64,000 bases of DNA from assembly GCF_900111675.1 (NCBI RefSeq), contig NZ_FOHO01000015.1, positions 1 to 64,000 on the forward strand, in the 5' to 3' direction. Positions within the stretch are counted from its first letter, which is position 1; the number at the start of each line of letters is the position of its first letter. Shown in pieces: positions 7,749-16,908 of this stretch. Source of the stretch: Paracoccus homiensis (GTDB lineage Bacteria > Pseudomonadota > Alphaproteobacteria > Rhodobacterales > Rhodobacteraceae). Position numbers and translations under genes: made by a program. The notes under the pieces are model-generated. The model made no database searches. It had not been told where the DNA came from and saw only the letters and a list, made by a program, of their open reading frames with translations.

Positions 7749-9313
7749 ACGAACAACCAGTCATTCGCGGCGGCGCGCAGGCCTGGTCGCTGAGCAAGCC
7801 GCAGGTCGCAGGCGCCCGGGGCATCGTCGTGGCACAGCACCGCGAGGCCGCGCAGATCGGCGCGAACATCCTGTCGCAGGGCGGCAACGCGATGGACGCC
7901 GCCATCGCCACCGCGCTGGTCCTGTCGGTGGTCGAGCCCTGGCTGTCGGGCATCGGCGGCGGCGGCTTCCTGCTGCACGCGGCGGCCGACGGCACGGTCG
8001 ATGCGCTGGATTTCAACCTGATGTCGCCGCAGGGGCTGGACCCCGCCGACTATCCGCTTGCGGGCGGCTCGGACGGCGACTGGTTCGACTGGCCCGCCGT
8101 GCGCGACAACCGCAACATCACGGGCGGATCGTCGATCTGCACGCCGGGGGCGGTCGCGGGCTTTGCCGCGGCGCTGGAACGTTTCGGCACCATGTCCTGG
8201 GCCGATATCGTGGCCCCCGCAGCCCAGATCGCGGCCCGTGGCATGACGGTCGACTGGTTCGCGGACCTGGCCTTTGCCGTGGATCGCACGAACCTTCTGG
8301 GCAACTCGGCGGCGACGATGCTGTTCCTGGACCCCGACCTTCGGCAGCCGCATCCCGATACGGCCTCGGCCACCGTTCTGCCCATGCCGAAGAAGGCCGC
8401 CGTCCTGCGCCGACTGGCCCAGCACGGCCCCCGCGAATTCTACGAGGGGGAAACCGCCGACCTGATGCTGCAGGACCTGGCGCAGGACGGATCCTGCCTC
8501 AGCGCCAAGGATTTGCGCGATTACAACGTGGTATGGCAGAAACCTCAGGTTCAGGATTACCGCGACCGGCAGATCTGCGTCATCCCCGGCTTGTCCGGCG
8601 GGCCAAGCCTGCTGCGGGCGCTGTCGCATCTTCAGGACCGGCAGATCGGCACGCTGTCCGATGCGGAACAATCGGCGGCCCATGCGGTCGCCTGCCGCGA
8701 GGCCTATGAGTACCGGCTGAAGACGTTGGGCCACGCCGCCGCGACCGAGGATTGCACCAGCCACCTGTCGGTGATCGACGCGCAGGGGAACATGGTTTCG
8801 CTGACCAACACGCTGCTGTCGCGCTTCGGGTCCAAGGTGGTGCTGCCGCAGACCGATATCGTGATGAACAACGGCATGATGTGGTTCGATCCGCGCCGCG
8901 GGCAACCGAACTCGATCGCGCCGGGGGTCAAGCCGCTGGCCAACATGTCGCCGGTGATCGCGCTGCGCGATGGCCGCCCCGAGATTGCGCTTGGCGCGGC
9001 GGGCGGGCGGCAGATCTTCCCGGCGGTGCTGCAGATCCTGTCGCATCTGATCGACCGGGGCGATACGCCGGAAACCGCGATGGCCCGTCCGCGCATCGAT
9101 GCCAGCACGGCGACGATCCTGGTGGACCGGCGCGCGGCGGCGGATGTGGCGACCGCGATCAGCGAACATCACCCGGTGCAGCTGACCGACGACACCGTCT
9201 ATCCGGTGCAGTTCGCGATCCCCTCGCTGGTGCAGGCGGGGCAGGGCGACGGCATGGCGGCGGGCGCCGCGCATCCGGTCAGCCCCTGGGCCGCAGCGGT
9301 GGCCGCGCCATGA
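7745..9313 (+). CDS. Gamma-glutamyltransferase-family N-terminal nucleophile hydrolase
   Basis: A 522-residue GGT-superfamily protein. GGNAMDAAIATALVLSVVEP and SGIGGGGFLL match the large-subunit start. CTSHLSVIDAQGN contains the expected autocatalytic nucleophile, Thr338, and MNNGMMWFDP follows. Self-cleavage before Thr338 would give subunits of about 337 and 185 residues. There is no signal peptide, unlike periplasmic GGT, so the enzyme is predicted to be cytosolic and to act after import. It could hydrolyse gamma-glutamyl amides or a related acyl-amide. It overlaps both neighbours by ATGA. Confidence 0.82.
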   Translation: MNEQPVIRGGAQAWSLSKPQVAGARGIVVAQHREAAQIGANILSQGGNAMDAAIATALVLSVVEPWLSGIGGGGFLLHAAADGTVDALDFNLMSPQGLDPADYPLAGGSDGDWFDWPAVRDNRNITGGSSICTPGAVAGFAAALERFGTMSWADIVAPAAQIAARGMTVDWFADLAFAVDRTNLLGNSAATMLFLDPDLRQPHPDTASATVLPMPKKAAVLRRLAQHGPREFYEGETADLMLQDLAQDGSCLSAKDLRDYNVVWQKPQVQDYRDRQICVIPGLSGGPSLLRALSHLQDRQIGTLSDAEQSAAHAVACREAYEYRLKTLGHAAATEDCTSHLSVIDAQGNMVSLTNTLLSRFGSKVVLPQTDIVMNNGMMWFDPRRGQPNSIAPGVKPLANMSPVIALRDGRPEIALGAAGGRQIFPAVLQILSHLIDRGDTPETAMARPRIDASTATILVDRRAAADVATAISEHHPVQLTDDTVYPVQFAIPSLVQAGQGDGMAAGAAHPVSPWAAAVAAP

Positions 9314-10266
9314 GCCTGCTGGAGGTCACGGATCTTGCGGTCGCAGCCGGATCGCTGCAACTGGTCGATGGCGTCACGCTGGACGTCCGCCCGGGCGAGG
9401 TCGTCGCGCTGGTCGGCGAGAGCGGCTCGGGGAAATCGCTGACGGCGCTGTCGGTGATCGGGCTTCTGGCCGACAGCCTGCGCATCACGCGCGGCAGCAT
9501 CCGCTTTGACGGGGTGCCGGTTCATGGCGCGGGCGGGCAGGACATGGCCGATCTGCGCGGCAACGGGCTGGCGATGATCTTCCAGGAACCTGTGTCATCC
9601 TTGAACCCGCTGATGCCCATCGGCGCGCAGGTCGCCGAGAGCCTGATCGTCCATGGCCGCGCCTCGGCCGCCGATGCCGCGCAGCAGGCGGTGCGCATGC
9701 TGGGTCGCGTGGGCATTCCCGATCCCGAACGCCGGGCGCATCAATTGCCAGCGGAACTGTCGGGCGGCATGTGCCAGCGGGTGATGATCGCGGCGGCGCT
9801 GATATCGCGGCCCCGGCTGCTGATTGCGGACGAGCCGACGACCGCGTTGGACGTGACCATCCAGGCGCAGATCCTGGACCTGATCCGCGACCTGGCCGAG
9901 GAAGAGGGCACCGCTGTCCTGATGATCACCCACGACATGGGGATCGTGGCCGAAATGGCCGACCGCGTCTGCGTGATGTATGGCGGGCGCGTGGTTGAAC
10001 AGGGCGACGTGCACGACATCTTCCGCCAGCCGCGCCACCCCTATACCGCGATGCTGCTGCGCACCATTCCGCGCCTGGACCATCCGCCGAAGCAGGAACT
10101 GTTCGCCATTCCGGGCAATGTCCCCAGCCCCCGGAACTGGCCGCAGGGCTGCCGCTTCAAGACCCGCTGCGACCGCGCGACGGCGCAATGCGACGCCACG
10201 CCCGCCCTGTCCGAGGGCGCGCATCGCGTGGCCTGCTTCCACCCCCTGTCCGAGGGAATGACATGA
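9310..10266 (+). CDS. ABC importer ATP-binding protein, DppD type
   Basis: A 318-residue ATPase with Walker A GESGSGKS (residues 36-43), signature LSGGMCQRV, Walker [13 protein letters not shown] and the C-terminal oligopeptide-transporter extension rich in cysteine ([15 protein letters not shown]). This extension marks the DppD/OppD branch. It overlaps the GGT-like gene and the next ATPase by 4 bp each. It powers the importer encoded from 2869. Confidence 0.9.
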   Translation: MSLLEVTDLAVAAGSLQLVDGVTLDVRPGEVVALVGESGSGKSLTALSVIGLLADSLRITRGSIRFDGVPVHGAGGQDMADLRGNGLAMIFQEPVSSLNPLMPIGAQVAESLIVHGRASAADAAQQAVRMLGRVGIPDPERRAHQLPAELSGGMCQRVMIAAALISRPRLLIADEPTTALDVTIQAQILDLIRDLAEEEGTAVLMITHDMGIVAEMADRVCVMYGGRVVEQGDVHDIFRQPRHPYTAMLLRTIPRLDHPPKQELFAIPGNVPSPRNWPQGCRFKTRCDRATAQCDATPALSEGAHRVACFHPLSEGMT

Positions 10267-11222
10267 CCGCGCTTCTGGAATTGCAGGACCTCAAGGTGCA
10301 TTTTCCGGGCAGGGGCGGGCGTTCCGCCCCCGTCACCCGCGCCGTGGACGGGGTCAGCCTGACCATCCACCAGGGCGAGACCGTCGCCGTCGTCGGCGAA
10401 TCCGGCTGCGGCAAGTCCACGACCGGCAACGCAGCACTTGGGCTGGCCCCCGTCACGGGTGGCCGCATCCTGTTCGAGGGGCGCGACCTTGCCACCCTGC
10501 GCCCGGCCGAGCGTCGCGCGCTGTGGCAGCAGATGCAGGTGGTGTTCCAGGACCCGGTCTCGGCGCTGAACCCGCGCATGTCGATCGCCCGTTCCATCGC
10601 GGAACCGCTGGTCATCAACGGCTGGCCCGCCGACAAGGTGCGCGCCCGCGTGGATGAGCTGATGGAGCTGGTCGGCCTGAACCCCGACCAGCGCGACCGC
10701 CGCCCCACCGCGTTGTCGGGCGGTCAGCGGCAGCGCGTCGTGATCGCGCGGGCGCTTGCGCTGTCCCCGAAACTGGTCATCTGCGACGAGCCTGTCAGTG
10801 CGCTGGATGTGTCCATCCAGAGCCAGATCCTGAACCTGCTGCTGCGGCTGCAGCGCGATCTGGGGCTGAGCTATCTGTTCATCTCGCATGATCTCAGCGT
10901 GGTGCGGCATATCGCGGACCGCGTCTGCGTGATGTATCTGGGCATCGTGGTCGAGGAAGGCCCCGTGACCGAGGTCTTCGCGCATCCGCATCACCCCTAT
11001 ACCCGCGCGCTGATCAGCGCGATCCCGCGCCCCGACGTGTCGCGCAGGGATCGCGGGTCGCGCATCCTGCTGAAGGGCGACCTGCCCAGCCCGTTGAACC
11101 CGCCCCCCGGCTGCCCGTTTTCGACCCGATGCCCCAAGGCGATGCCGGAATGTTCCGCGGCGCGTCCGCCATTGGAACAAATCGGCAAGGATCGGCAGGT
11201 CCGCTGTATCGCGCCGGACTAA
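10263..11222 (+). CDS. ABC importer ATP-binding protein, DppF type
   Basis: A 319-residue partner ATPase with Walker A GESGCGKST, signature LSGGQRQRVVIARAL, Walker B LVICDEPVSALD and the C-terminal cysteine-bearing domain (GCPFSTRCPKAMPEC). It is the last gene of the operon that begins with gntR; 131 bp of non-coding DNA follow before the next importer operon. Confidence 0.9.
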   Translation: MTALLELQDLKVHFPGRGGRSAPVTRAVDGVSLTIHQGETVAVVGESGCGKSTTGNAALGLAPVTGGRILFEGRDLATLRPAERRALWQQMQVVFQDPVSALNPRMSIARSIAEPLVINGWPADKVRARVDELMELVGLNPDQRDRRPTALSGGQRQRVVIARALALSPKLVICDEPVSALDVSIQSQILNLLLRLQRDLGLSYLFISHDLSVVRHIADRVCVMYLGIVVEEGPVTEVFAHPHHPYTRALISAIPRPDVSRRDRGSRILLKGDLPSPLNPPPGCPFSTRCPKAMPECSAARPPLEQIGKDRQVRCIAPD

Positions 11223-11282
11223 GCGTTCGGCCCCGGCGGCGTATTGCGCATCCGGGGCGTCGGTTGGCACGGTCCAATTTAA

Positions 11283-11295
11283 GTTATGGTATATC
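11283..11295. promoter_or_regulatory. Possible metal-regulator dyad before NikA-like operon
   Basis: GTTATGGTATATC sits about 60 bp before the binding-protein start, in the only AT-rich part of the gap. It is an imperfect dyad (8 of 13 positions symmetric) and recalls the GTTAT-ATAAC half-sites of alphaproteobacterial Zur boxes. A weak promoter (TTGGCA 11264-11269, 17 bp, TGGTAT 11287-11292) overlaps it. This is suggestive only. Confidence 0.25.
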
Positions 11296-11353
11296 GTCGC
11301 ACCCTCTGGTAGCAGCGGCGCGATTCTTTCGATAGCCATTGCGGAGACCTTTC

Positions 11354-12877
11354 GTGCCGAGATCCATCAGCGCTGCTGTGTGCATTGCAGCCATCACCGT
11401 CGCGACGCCTGTTCTGGCCGAGACCAGAACCGACGTGACCGTCGCCTCACCCTGGGAAATCGCCAGCTATGATCCGACCGTGTCAGGGTCGATCGTCATG
11501 GCGCTGGAAATCATGGAGACGCTGGTCGATGCCGATGAAGCCGGGACGCTGCGCCCCGGACTTGCGACCGACTGGACGGTGTCAGATGACGGTCTGACAT
11601 GGGAGTTCACGCTGCGGGACGGGGTGTCGTTCCATGATGGATCCGCCTTCGACGCGCAGGCGGCTGTCTTTGCGCTGACCCGTGCTTGGGAACAGCCCGG
11701 GATCTTGCAGAAATCGCCGATCAACGGGATTTTCGAACAGGATGGCAAGGTCGTCATCACCTTGGAAACGCCCTTCACCGCCCTGCCGTCGCTGTTGACG
11801 CATTCCACGACGATCATTCCCGCGCCTGCGGCCTTTGACGATAAAGGCAGCCCCAGCGCCTTGATCGGCACCGGCCCCTTCAAAGTGACGAAGTTCATGC
11901 CGCCGCAAAGCGTCGCAATGGCGCGGTTCGACGATTACTGGGGGGAAAAGGCGAAACTGGAAACGGCGACCTATCTGGCCGCCAGCCGCGCCGAGACCCG
12001 CGCCCTGCTGGCCGAAAGCGGCGATGCGGATCTGGTGTTCACCTTCGACGCTTCTGGGTACAGCCATTTGCAGCATGTCGATACGATCACGACCACCGCC
12101 GTGCCGATCCCGCGGGCCGTGCTGATGAAGGTCAACGCGTCGCATCCGTTCTTCGAAGATGTTCGCGCCCGCGAGGCGCTGAGCCTTGCGACACCGCGGG
12201 CAGGGATCGCGAAATCGATCACCCGCTTTCCTGAATCGGCGGCAACCCAGCTGTTTCCGCCCGCGCTCAGCGATTGGCACTCGGCCGATCTTGAACCTCT
12301 GGCGACCGATATTGACGCCGCATCCGCTTTGCTGGCCGAACTGGGCTGGAAGCCGGGCGACGATGGTATCCTGACCCGCGATGGAGAGCGTTTCGAGATC
12401 CAGTTGCGCACGTTCCCGGATCGTCCCGAACTGCCGCTGATCGCGACTGCCTTGCAGGATACCTGGCGCACGATCGGAATCGACCTGGAAGTCAGCGTCG
12501 CCAGCTATTCCGAGATTCCGAAGGGCCATCAGGACGGATCGCTGGAGGTCGGATTGTTCGCGCGCAACTATGGCCTGACGCCTGACCCGATCGGCCCCGT
12601 GACCGAGGATTTCGGTGCCGAGGGGGGCGATTGGGGCGCGATGGGCTGGACCAATCTGCCCGTGGCCGAGGCCATTCAGATCGTCGCCTCGACCGATGAT
12701 CCGCAGGCCCGCGCCGCAGGCATCGCGACCGTCACCCAGGCCTTGCATCGCGAATTGCCGGTCATTCCCGTGGTCTGGTACGAACATACCGTGTCCGTCG
12801 CGAATGGGCTTGAGGGCGTGATCATCGACCCGCTGCAGCGCAGCTATGGTCTGAGCGAGATGTTCTGGGCCGAGTGA
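11354..12877 (+). CDS. ABC importer substrate-binding protein, NikA/peptide family
   Basis: A 507-residue SBP family 5 protein. The GTG at 11354 has GGAGA 7-11 bp upstream and begins a clean signal peptide ending ATPVLAE; an upstream TTG (11339) is less likely. Motifs include YDPTVSGS after cleavage, FHDGSAFDAQAAVFAL and GTGPFKVTKF. The following genes resemble NikB, NikC and a fused NikD-NikE, so nickel, a metal-opine complex or a small peptide are all possible cargoes. No catabolic enzyme is linked, which slightly favours a nutrient or metal role. Confidence 0.83.
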   Translation: MPRSISAAVCIAAITVATPVLAETRTDVTVASPWEIASYDPTVSGSIVMALEIMETLVDADEAGTLRPGLATDWTVSDDGLTWEFTLRDGVSFHDGSAFDAQAAVFALTRAWEQPGILQKSPINGIFEQDGKVVITLETPFTALPSLLTHSTTIIPAPAAFDDKGSPSALIGTGPFKVTKFMPPQSVAMARFDDYWGEKAKLETATYLAASRAETRALLAESGDADLVFTFDASGYSHLQHVDTITTTAVPIPRAVLMKVNASHPFFEDVRAREALSLATPRAGIAKSITRFPESAATQLFPPALSDWHSADLEPLATDIDAASALLAELGWKPGDDGILTRDGERFEIQLRTFPDRPELPLIATALQDTWRTIGIDLEVSVASYSEIPKGHQDGSLEVGLFARNYGLTPDPIGPVTEDFGAEGGDWGAMGWTNLPVAEAIQIVASTDDPQARAAGIATVTQALHRELPVIPVVWYEHTVSVANGLEGVIIDPLQRSYGLSEMFWAE

Positions 12878-12881
12878 TCTG

Positions 12882-13838
12882 ATGACACCATTTGCAAAAG
12901 CAGCGCTTGCCACCCTTGCCACGCGCGGGGTGCAGGCGATTATCGTGGCCTTGATCGTCGGCATTGTCAGCTTTGCCATGATGCAGGCCCTGCCGGGGGA
13001 TGCGGCCTATCGCATCGCGGCCGGGCGCTATGGCTATGACATGATGGACGCCGCCTCGGCCGAGGCGGTGCGTATCGAACTGGGCCTGGATCAGCCTGCT
13101 CTGGTCCAGATGTGGACCTGGCTGAAGGCGCTGGCACAGTTCGATCTGGGCACCTCGGCGGTCTACGGCACCTCTGTCGCCGAAGAAATCGGCGCGCAGC
13201 TTGGCTATTCGCTGCTGCTGGCGGCGGGGGCGGTCATCACATCGCTGTTGATTGCGCTGCCGGTCGGCATCGTCACGGGGCTGCGTCCCGGTGGGGTTCT
13301 GGACCGGATGACGCTGGCGGTGTCGATCTTCCTGCGGGCCATCCCGGCCTTTGCGCTGGGGATCGTCCTAGTGCTGGTCTTTGCCGTGCAGTTGAAGCTG
13401 TTTCCGGTCGCCGGGTTCAAGGGGGCCTCGAACCTTGTGCTGCCGTCGCTGACACTTGGGCTGGGGCTGGCCGCCGTGTCGAACCGCGTCGTCCGCGACG
13501 CCGTGGCCGAGGCGATGAGTGCGGACTGGCGCCTGTTCGCCCGCACCAAAGGCCTGTCCGCGCGACTGACGCTGACCCGGCATGTGCTGCGCAACGCCTC
13601 TGTTCCGGTCGTCGCCTATATCGGGGTGCAGCTGGCCTATCTGATCGAAGGCGTCGTGATCGTGGAGTCGGTCTTTGCCTGGCCGGGTATCGGTCATGCG
13701 CTGGTTCACGCGATCTTCGGGCGCGATATCGCGATGGTACAGGGCACCGCCTTGGTGCTGGGACTGACCTATGTGGCGCTGAACCTGTGCATCGACCTTG
13801 CCTGCCGGGGCATTGATCCAAGGGGGCGTGCGGCATGA
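12882..13838 (+). CDS. ABC importer permease, NikB/DppB type
   Basis: A 318-residue inner-membrane permease. It has the N-terminal hydrophobic segment, LPGDAAY, the coupling loop around DWRLFARTKGL, and VESVFAWPGIGHA near the C-terminus, all typical of the NikB/DppB group. It begins 4 bp after the binding-protein stop and overlaps the next permease by ATGA. Confidence 0.86.
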   Translation: MTPFAKAALATLATRGVQAIIVALIVGIVSFAMMQALPGDAAYRIAAGRYGYDMMDAASAEAVRIELGLDQPALVQMWTWLKALAQFDLGTSAVYGTSVAEEIGAQLGYSLLLAAGAVITSLLIALPVGIVTGLRPGGVLDRMTLAVSIFLRAIPAFALGIVLVLVFAVQLKLFPVAGFKGASNLVLPSLTLGLGLAAVSNRVVRDAVAEAMSADWRLFARTKGLSARLTLTRHVLRNASVPVVAYIGVQLAYLIEGVVIVESVFAWPGIGHALVHAIFGRDIAMVQGTALVLGLTYVALNLCIDLACRGIDPRGRAA

Positions 13839-14674
13839 GCAACCAGACTGACATGATGATCGAGGCCATCGCGCCGACCACATCGCGCCGCCTTCCCGTG
13901 TCGCGCCTTGTCGGCTTTGCCCTGCTGGCCCTGTTGGCGGTGGCGGCCATCGGCGGGCCAGACCTGATCGGCAAGGACCCGGCCAAGCAATCGCTGCTGG
14001 ATACGTTGCAGGGGCCCAGTGCGGAACATCCCCTTGGCACCGACAATCTTGGGCGCGACATGACCGCAAGGCTGCTGTCGGGCGCGCAATTGTCGCTGTC
14101 GCTGGCGTTTCTGTCGGTGATCACCGCCGGCCTGCCGGGCACGCTGCTGGGCGTTGTCGCCGCATGGTTCGGTGGCTGGACCGACCGGCTGCTAGGGGCC
14201 TTTGCCGATGCGGTTCTGGCCTTGCCGGGTCTGCTGCTGGTGCTGATGCTTGCGGCGATCTCTCCGGGATCGTGGTGGGCGCTGTATGCGGGGATCTCGC
14301 TGACGCTGTGGGTGGATTATTTCCGCTATACCCGGCAGCGTGCGCGTATCGTTCTGGCCGAACCCTCGGTCGAGGCGTCGCGTCTGCTGGGTCTTGGACC
14401 GTGGTTGCTGATCCGCCGCCACCTGATCCCGGAAATCGGGCCGGGCCTGCTGACCATCGCCGCCTTCGGGGCCGCGACCGCGGTCACGGCCGTTGCCGCG
14501 CTTGGCTTTGTCAGCGTCGGCGTGCGCCCGCCCACCGCGGAATGGGGCGTGATGATGACAGAATTGCTGCCCTATTGGCGCGAAGCGCCCTTCCTGATCC
14601 TGCAACCGGTGGGCTGTCTGGTGCTGACCGTCCTGGCCCTTCATCTGTCCGTCGGAGGGCTGCGCCGCTCATGA
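13835..14674 (+). CDS. ABC importer permease, NikC/DppC type
   Basis: A 279-residue permease with the family stretch HPLGTDNLGRDMTARL near residue 68, several hydrophobic helices and FVSVGVRPPTAEWG near the end. It is the second membrane subunit of the importer and overlaps both neighbours by 4 bp. Confidence 0.86.
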   Translation: MSNQTDMMIEAIAPTTSRRLPVSRLVGFALLALLAVAAIGGPDLIGKDPAKQSLLDTLQGPSAEHPLGTDNLGRDMTARLLSGAQLSLSLAFLSVITAGLPGTLLGVVAAWFGGWTDRLLGAFADAVLALPGLLLVLMLAAISPGSWWALYAGISLTLWVDYFRYTRQRARIVLAEPSVEASRLLGLGPWLLIRRHLIPEIGPGLLTIAAFGAATAVTAVAALGFVSVGVRPPTAEWGVMMTELLPYWREAPFLILQPVGCLVLTVLALHLSVGGLRRS

Positions 14675-16062
14675 CATATTCCATCGAAGTCGAAGCCTTG
14701 TCGGTCTTTGCCGGGACCACGCTCCTGATGGGGCCGGTCAGCTTTTCGGTCGCGCCGGGTGGCACATTGGTCATCATGGGCGAAACCGGCGCGGGCAAAA
14801 GCCTGATCGCGCAGGCCATTCTGGGCACGTTGCCTGGCGCCCTGCGGTCCGAAGGCAGGATCACCGTGAACGGGCGGCGGGTCGATACCCTGGCCGCAAC
14901 CCAGCGTGCGGCAATGTGGGGTCATGAACTGGCGACCCTGCCGCAGGAACCGTGGCGGGCGTTGGATCCGTTGATGCGCGCGTTTCGTCAGGTCGCGGAA
15001 TCCCATCGTTTCGTCGCGGGCACATCGCGGGCAGAGGCGCGTCGGGAAACCGTCGACGCCTTTGCCGCGCTGGGTCTGACCGGGGCCGAGGATCGTTTGC
15101 CGGGCGCCTTGTCGGGCGGCATGGCGCAGCGCGTCGCCTTTGCGGCGGCGACGGCCGCCAAGGCGCCGATCCTGATGGCCGATGAGCCGACGAAGGGGCT
15201 GGATGCGGCCCGTCATGCGAAGGTGGTCGATCTGCTGGCCCGCGTGCCCGCATCGGGCGGCACCCTCTTGGCGATCACGCATGAGGTGGCGGTCACCCGG
15301 CGTCTGGGCGGCCATGTCATCGTCCTGCGCGAGGGGCAATTGGTCGAGCAGGGGCCCGCAGATCAGGTGCTGACAGCGCCCGCCGATCCCTATACCCGCA
15401 GCCTGCTGCATGCCGATCCGCAATTCTGGGACAAGGCACAATCGCATCCGGCGGGCGACATCGTTCTGACGGCGAAGGCTGTCGATGTCGTTCGGGGCGG
15501 GAAGCGGCTGATCAGCGGCTTTGACCTGGAATTGCGTCAGGGCGAACGGGTCGCGCTGACCGGTCCCAGCGGCATCGGCAAGACGACGCTGTTGGACGCG
15601 CTGGCGGGTTTGTTGCCGCCGGTTGCCGGGTCCGTGCTGCGCGCCAGGTCGCTGTCGGCCCATGCCGTGCAAAAGCTGTATCAGGACCCGCCGGCGGCGT
15701 TTCCGACACGGATTCCGCTGGACCGGTCGCTGCGCGATGTCGCGCGGCTGCACGGATCGGATTGGCAGGTCGTGTTGCGGACGCTGGAAAATCTGGGCGT
15801 TCACCCCTCGCTTCTGTCGCGGCGTCCCGATGAGGTTTCGGGCGGCGAATTGCAGCGGATCTCGATCGCGCGGGCCTTGTCGGTGCGGCCCAAGGTGCTG
15901 TTGGCGGATGAGCCGACCTCGCGCCTGGATCCGATCACCCAGAAAGAGACGCTGAAGATGCTGGAACGTGTCGGCGCCCAGGAAAACATTGCCATGGTGC
16001 TGGTGACGCATGATCGTCATATCGCCGAGAAATGGGCCGATCGCGTGATCCAGTTGGCGTGA
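14671..16062 (+). CDS. Fused two-domain ABC ATPase (NikD-NikE-like)
   Basis: A 463-residue protein containing two complete ATPase domains in one chain. Domain 1 has Walker A GETGAGKS (37-44), signature LSGGMAQRV and Walker B ILMADEPTKGLD. Domain 2 has Walker A GPSGIGKTT (about 298-306), signature VSGGELQRI and Walker B VLLADEPTSRLD. Each domain is short and lacks the cysteine-rich oligopeptide C-terminal extension found in the ATPases at 9310-11222. The single gene replaces the usual pair of peptide/nickel ATPases. All catalytic motifs look intact. Confidence 0.87.
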   Translation: MTYSIEVEALSVFAGTTLLMGPVSFSVAPGGTLVIMGETGAGKSLIAQAILGTLPGALRSEGRITVNGRRVDTLAATQRAAMWGHELATLPQEPWRALDPLMRAFRQVAESHRFVAGTSRAEARRETVDAFAALGLTGAEDRLPGALSGGMAQRVAFAAATAAKAPILMADEPTKGLDAARHAKVVDLLARVPASGGTLLAITHEVAVTRRLGGHVIVLREGQLVEQGPADQVLTAPADPYTRSLLHADPQFWDKAQSHPAGDIVLTAKAVDVVRGGKRLISGFDLELRQGERVALTGPSGIGKTTLLDALAGLLPPVAGSVLRARSLSAHAVQKLYQDPPAAFPTRIPLDRSLRDVARLHGSDWQVVLRTLENLGVHPSLLSRRPDEVSGGELQRISIARALSVRPKVLLADEPTSRLDPITQKETLKMLERVGAQENIAMVLVTHDRHIAEKWADRVIQLA

Positions 16063-16071
16063 ATCACAACC

Positions 16072-16098
16072 GCCTGCGGCGCGTATTCCGCCGCAGGC
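16072..16098. terminator. Bidirectional hairpin between converging operons
   Basis: GCCTGCGGCG (16072-16081) pairs perfectly with CGCCGCAGGC (16089-16098) around a 7-nt loop. It lies between the stop codons of the fused ATPase (+) and the sugar ATPase (-). No strong T-run follows. Confidence 0.65.
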
Positions 16099-16117
16099 CA
16101 TTCCGTTTGGGGGGCCG

Positions 16118-16906
16118 TCAGACGGTCCCGCCCAGGCTGCCCTCCAGCGCGGCCAGTTCCTGACCGCCCGCCATCATGTCCTGCAGTTCCTCGGGGGTGA
16201 TCTGCCCGCGCTGCGCGGTGCCAAGCGTCTGGCCCCGGTTCAGCACCGTGAAGCGGTCGCCTACCGCCATCGCATGGCGCACGTTATGGGTGATGAACAC
16301 GACCGCGATGCCCTGCTTGCGCACCTTGTCGATCGTCGCCAGCACATTCGCCGTCTGACGCACGCCAAGCGCGCTGGTCGGCTCGTCCAGGATCAGCACC
16401 TTCGCGCCGAAATGCACGGCGCGCGCGATGGCAACGGTCTGACGCTCGCCGCCCGACAGGGTACCCACCGCCTGATCGGGGCTGCGCAGGTTGATGCCCA
16501 TCTTGCGCATCTCCTCCATCGTCACGCGGTTGGCGTAATCGTGGTCGAAGAACCTGAACGGGCCGACCTTCTTTTCGGGCTCGTTGCCCATGAAGAAGTT
16601 GCGGCTGACCGACATCAGCGGGATCATCGCCAGATGCTGGTGGACGGTGGCGATCCCCGCGGCGATGGCATCGCGCGGATCGTTGAAATGCATCGGGCGG
16701 CCTTCGAACAGGATCTGGCCGTGGGTCGGCTTGTGGACCCCCGACATGGTCTTGATGAAGGTCGATTTGCCCGCACCGTTATCGCCCAGAAGGCAATGGC
16801 ATTCGCCGGGAAAGATGTCGACCGAGACGCCGGCCAGCGCGATCACGCTGCCGAAATGCTTCTCGATATCGGTCATCTGGATGATCGGAGCGTTCCCGTT
16901 GGTCAT
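16118..16906 (-). CDS. Sugar ABC importer ATP-binding protein, single-domain FrcA type
   Basis: A 262-residue ATPase with Walker [10 protein letters not shown] (41-49), signature [14 protein letters not shown] and Walker [13 protein letters not shown]. It has one nucleotide-binding domain, unlike the roughly 500-residue double-domain RbsA/XylG/IatA proteins. It therefore belongs to the FrcA-like group of CUT2 importers. It starts 2 bp after the permease stop. The location inside an inositol block suggests inositol or a related polyol as cargo, though FrcA-type systems are best known for fructose. Confidence 0.88.
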   Translation of the reverse strand: MTNGNAPIIQMTDIEKHFGSVIALAGVSVDIFPGECHCLLGDNGAGKSTFIKTMSGVHKPTHGQILFEGRPMHFNDPRDAIAAGIATVHQHLAMIPLMSVSRNFFMGNEPEKKVGPFRFFDHDYANRVTMEEMRKMGINLRSPDQAVGTLSGGERQTVAIARAVHFGAKVLILDEPTSALGVRQTANVLATIDKVRKQGIAVVFITHNVRHAMAVGDRFTVLNRGQTLGTAQRGQITPEELQDMMAGGQELAALEGSLGGTV

Positions 16907-16908
16907 GA

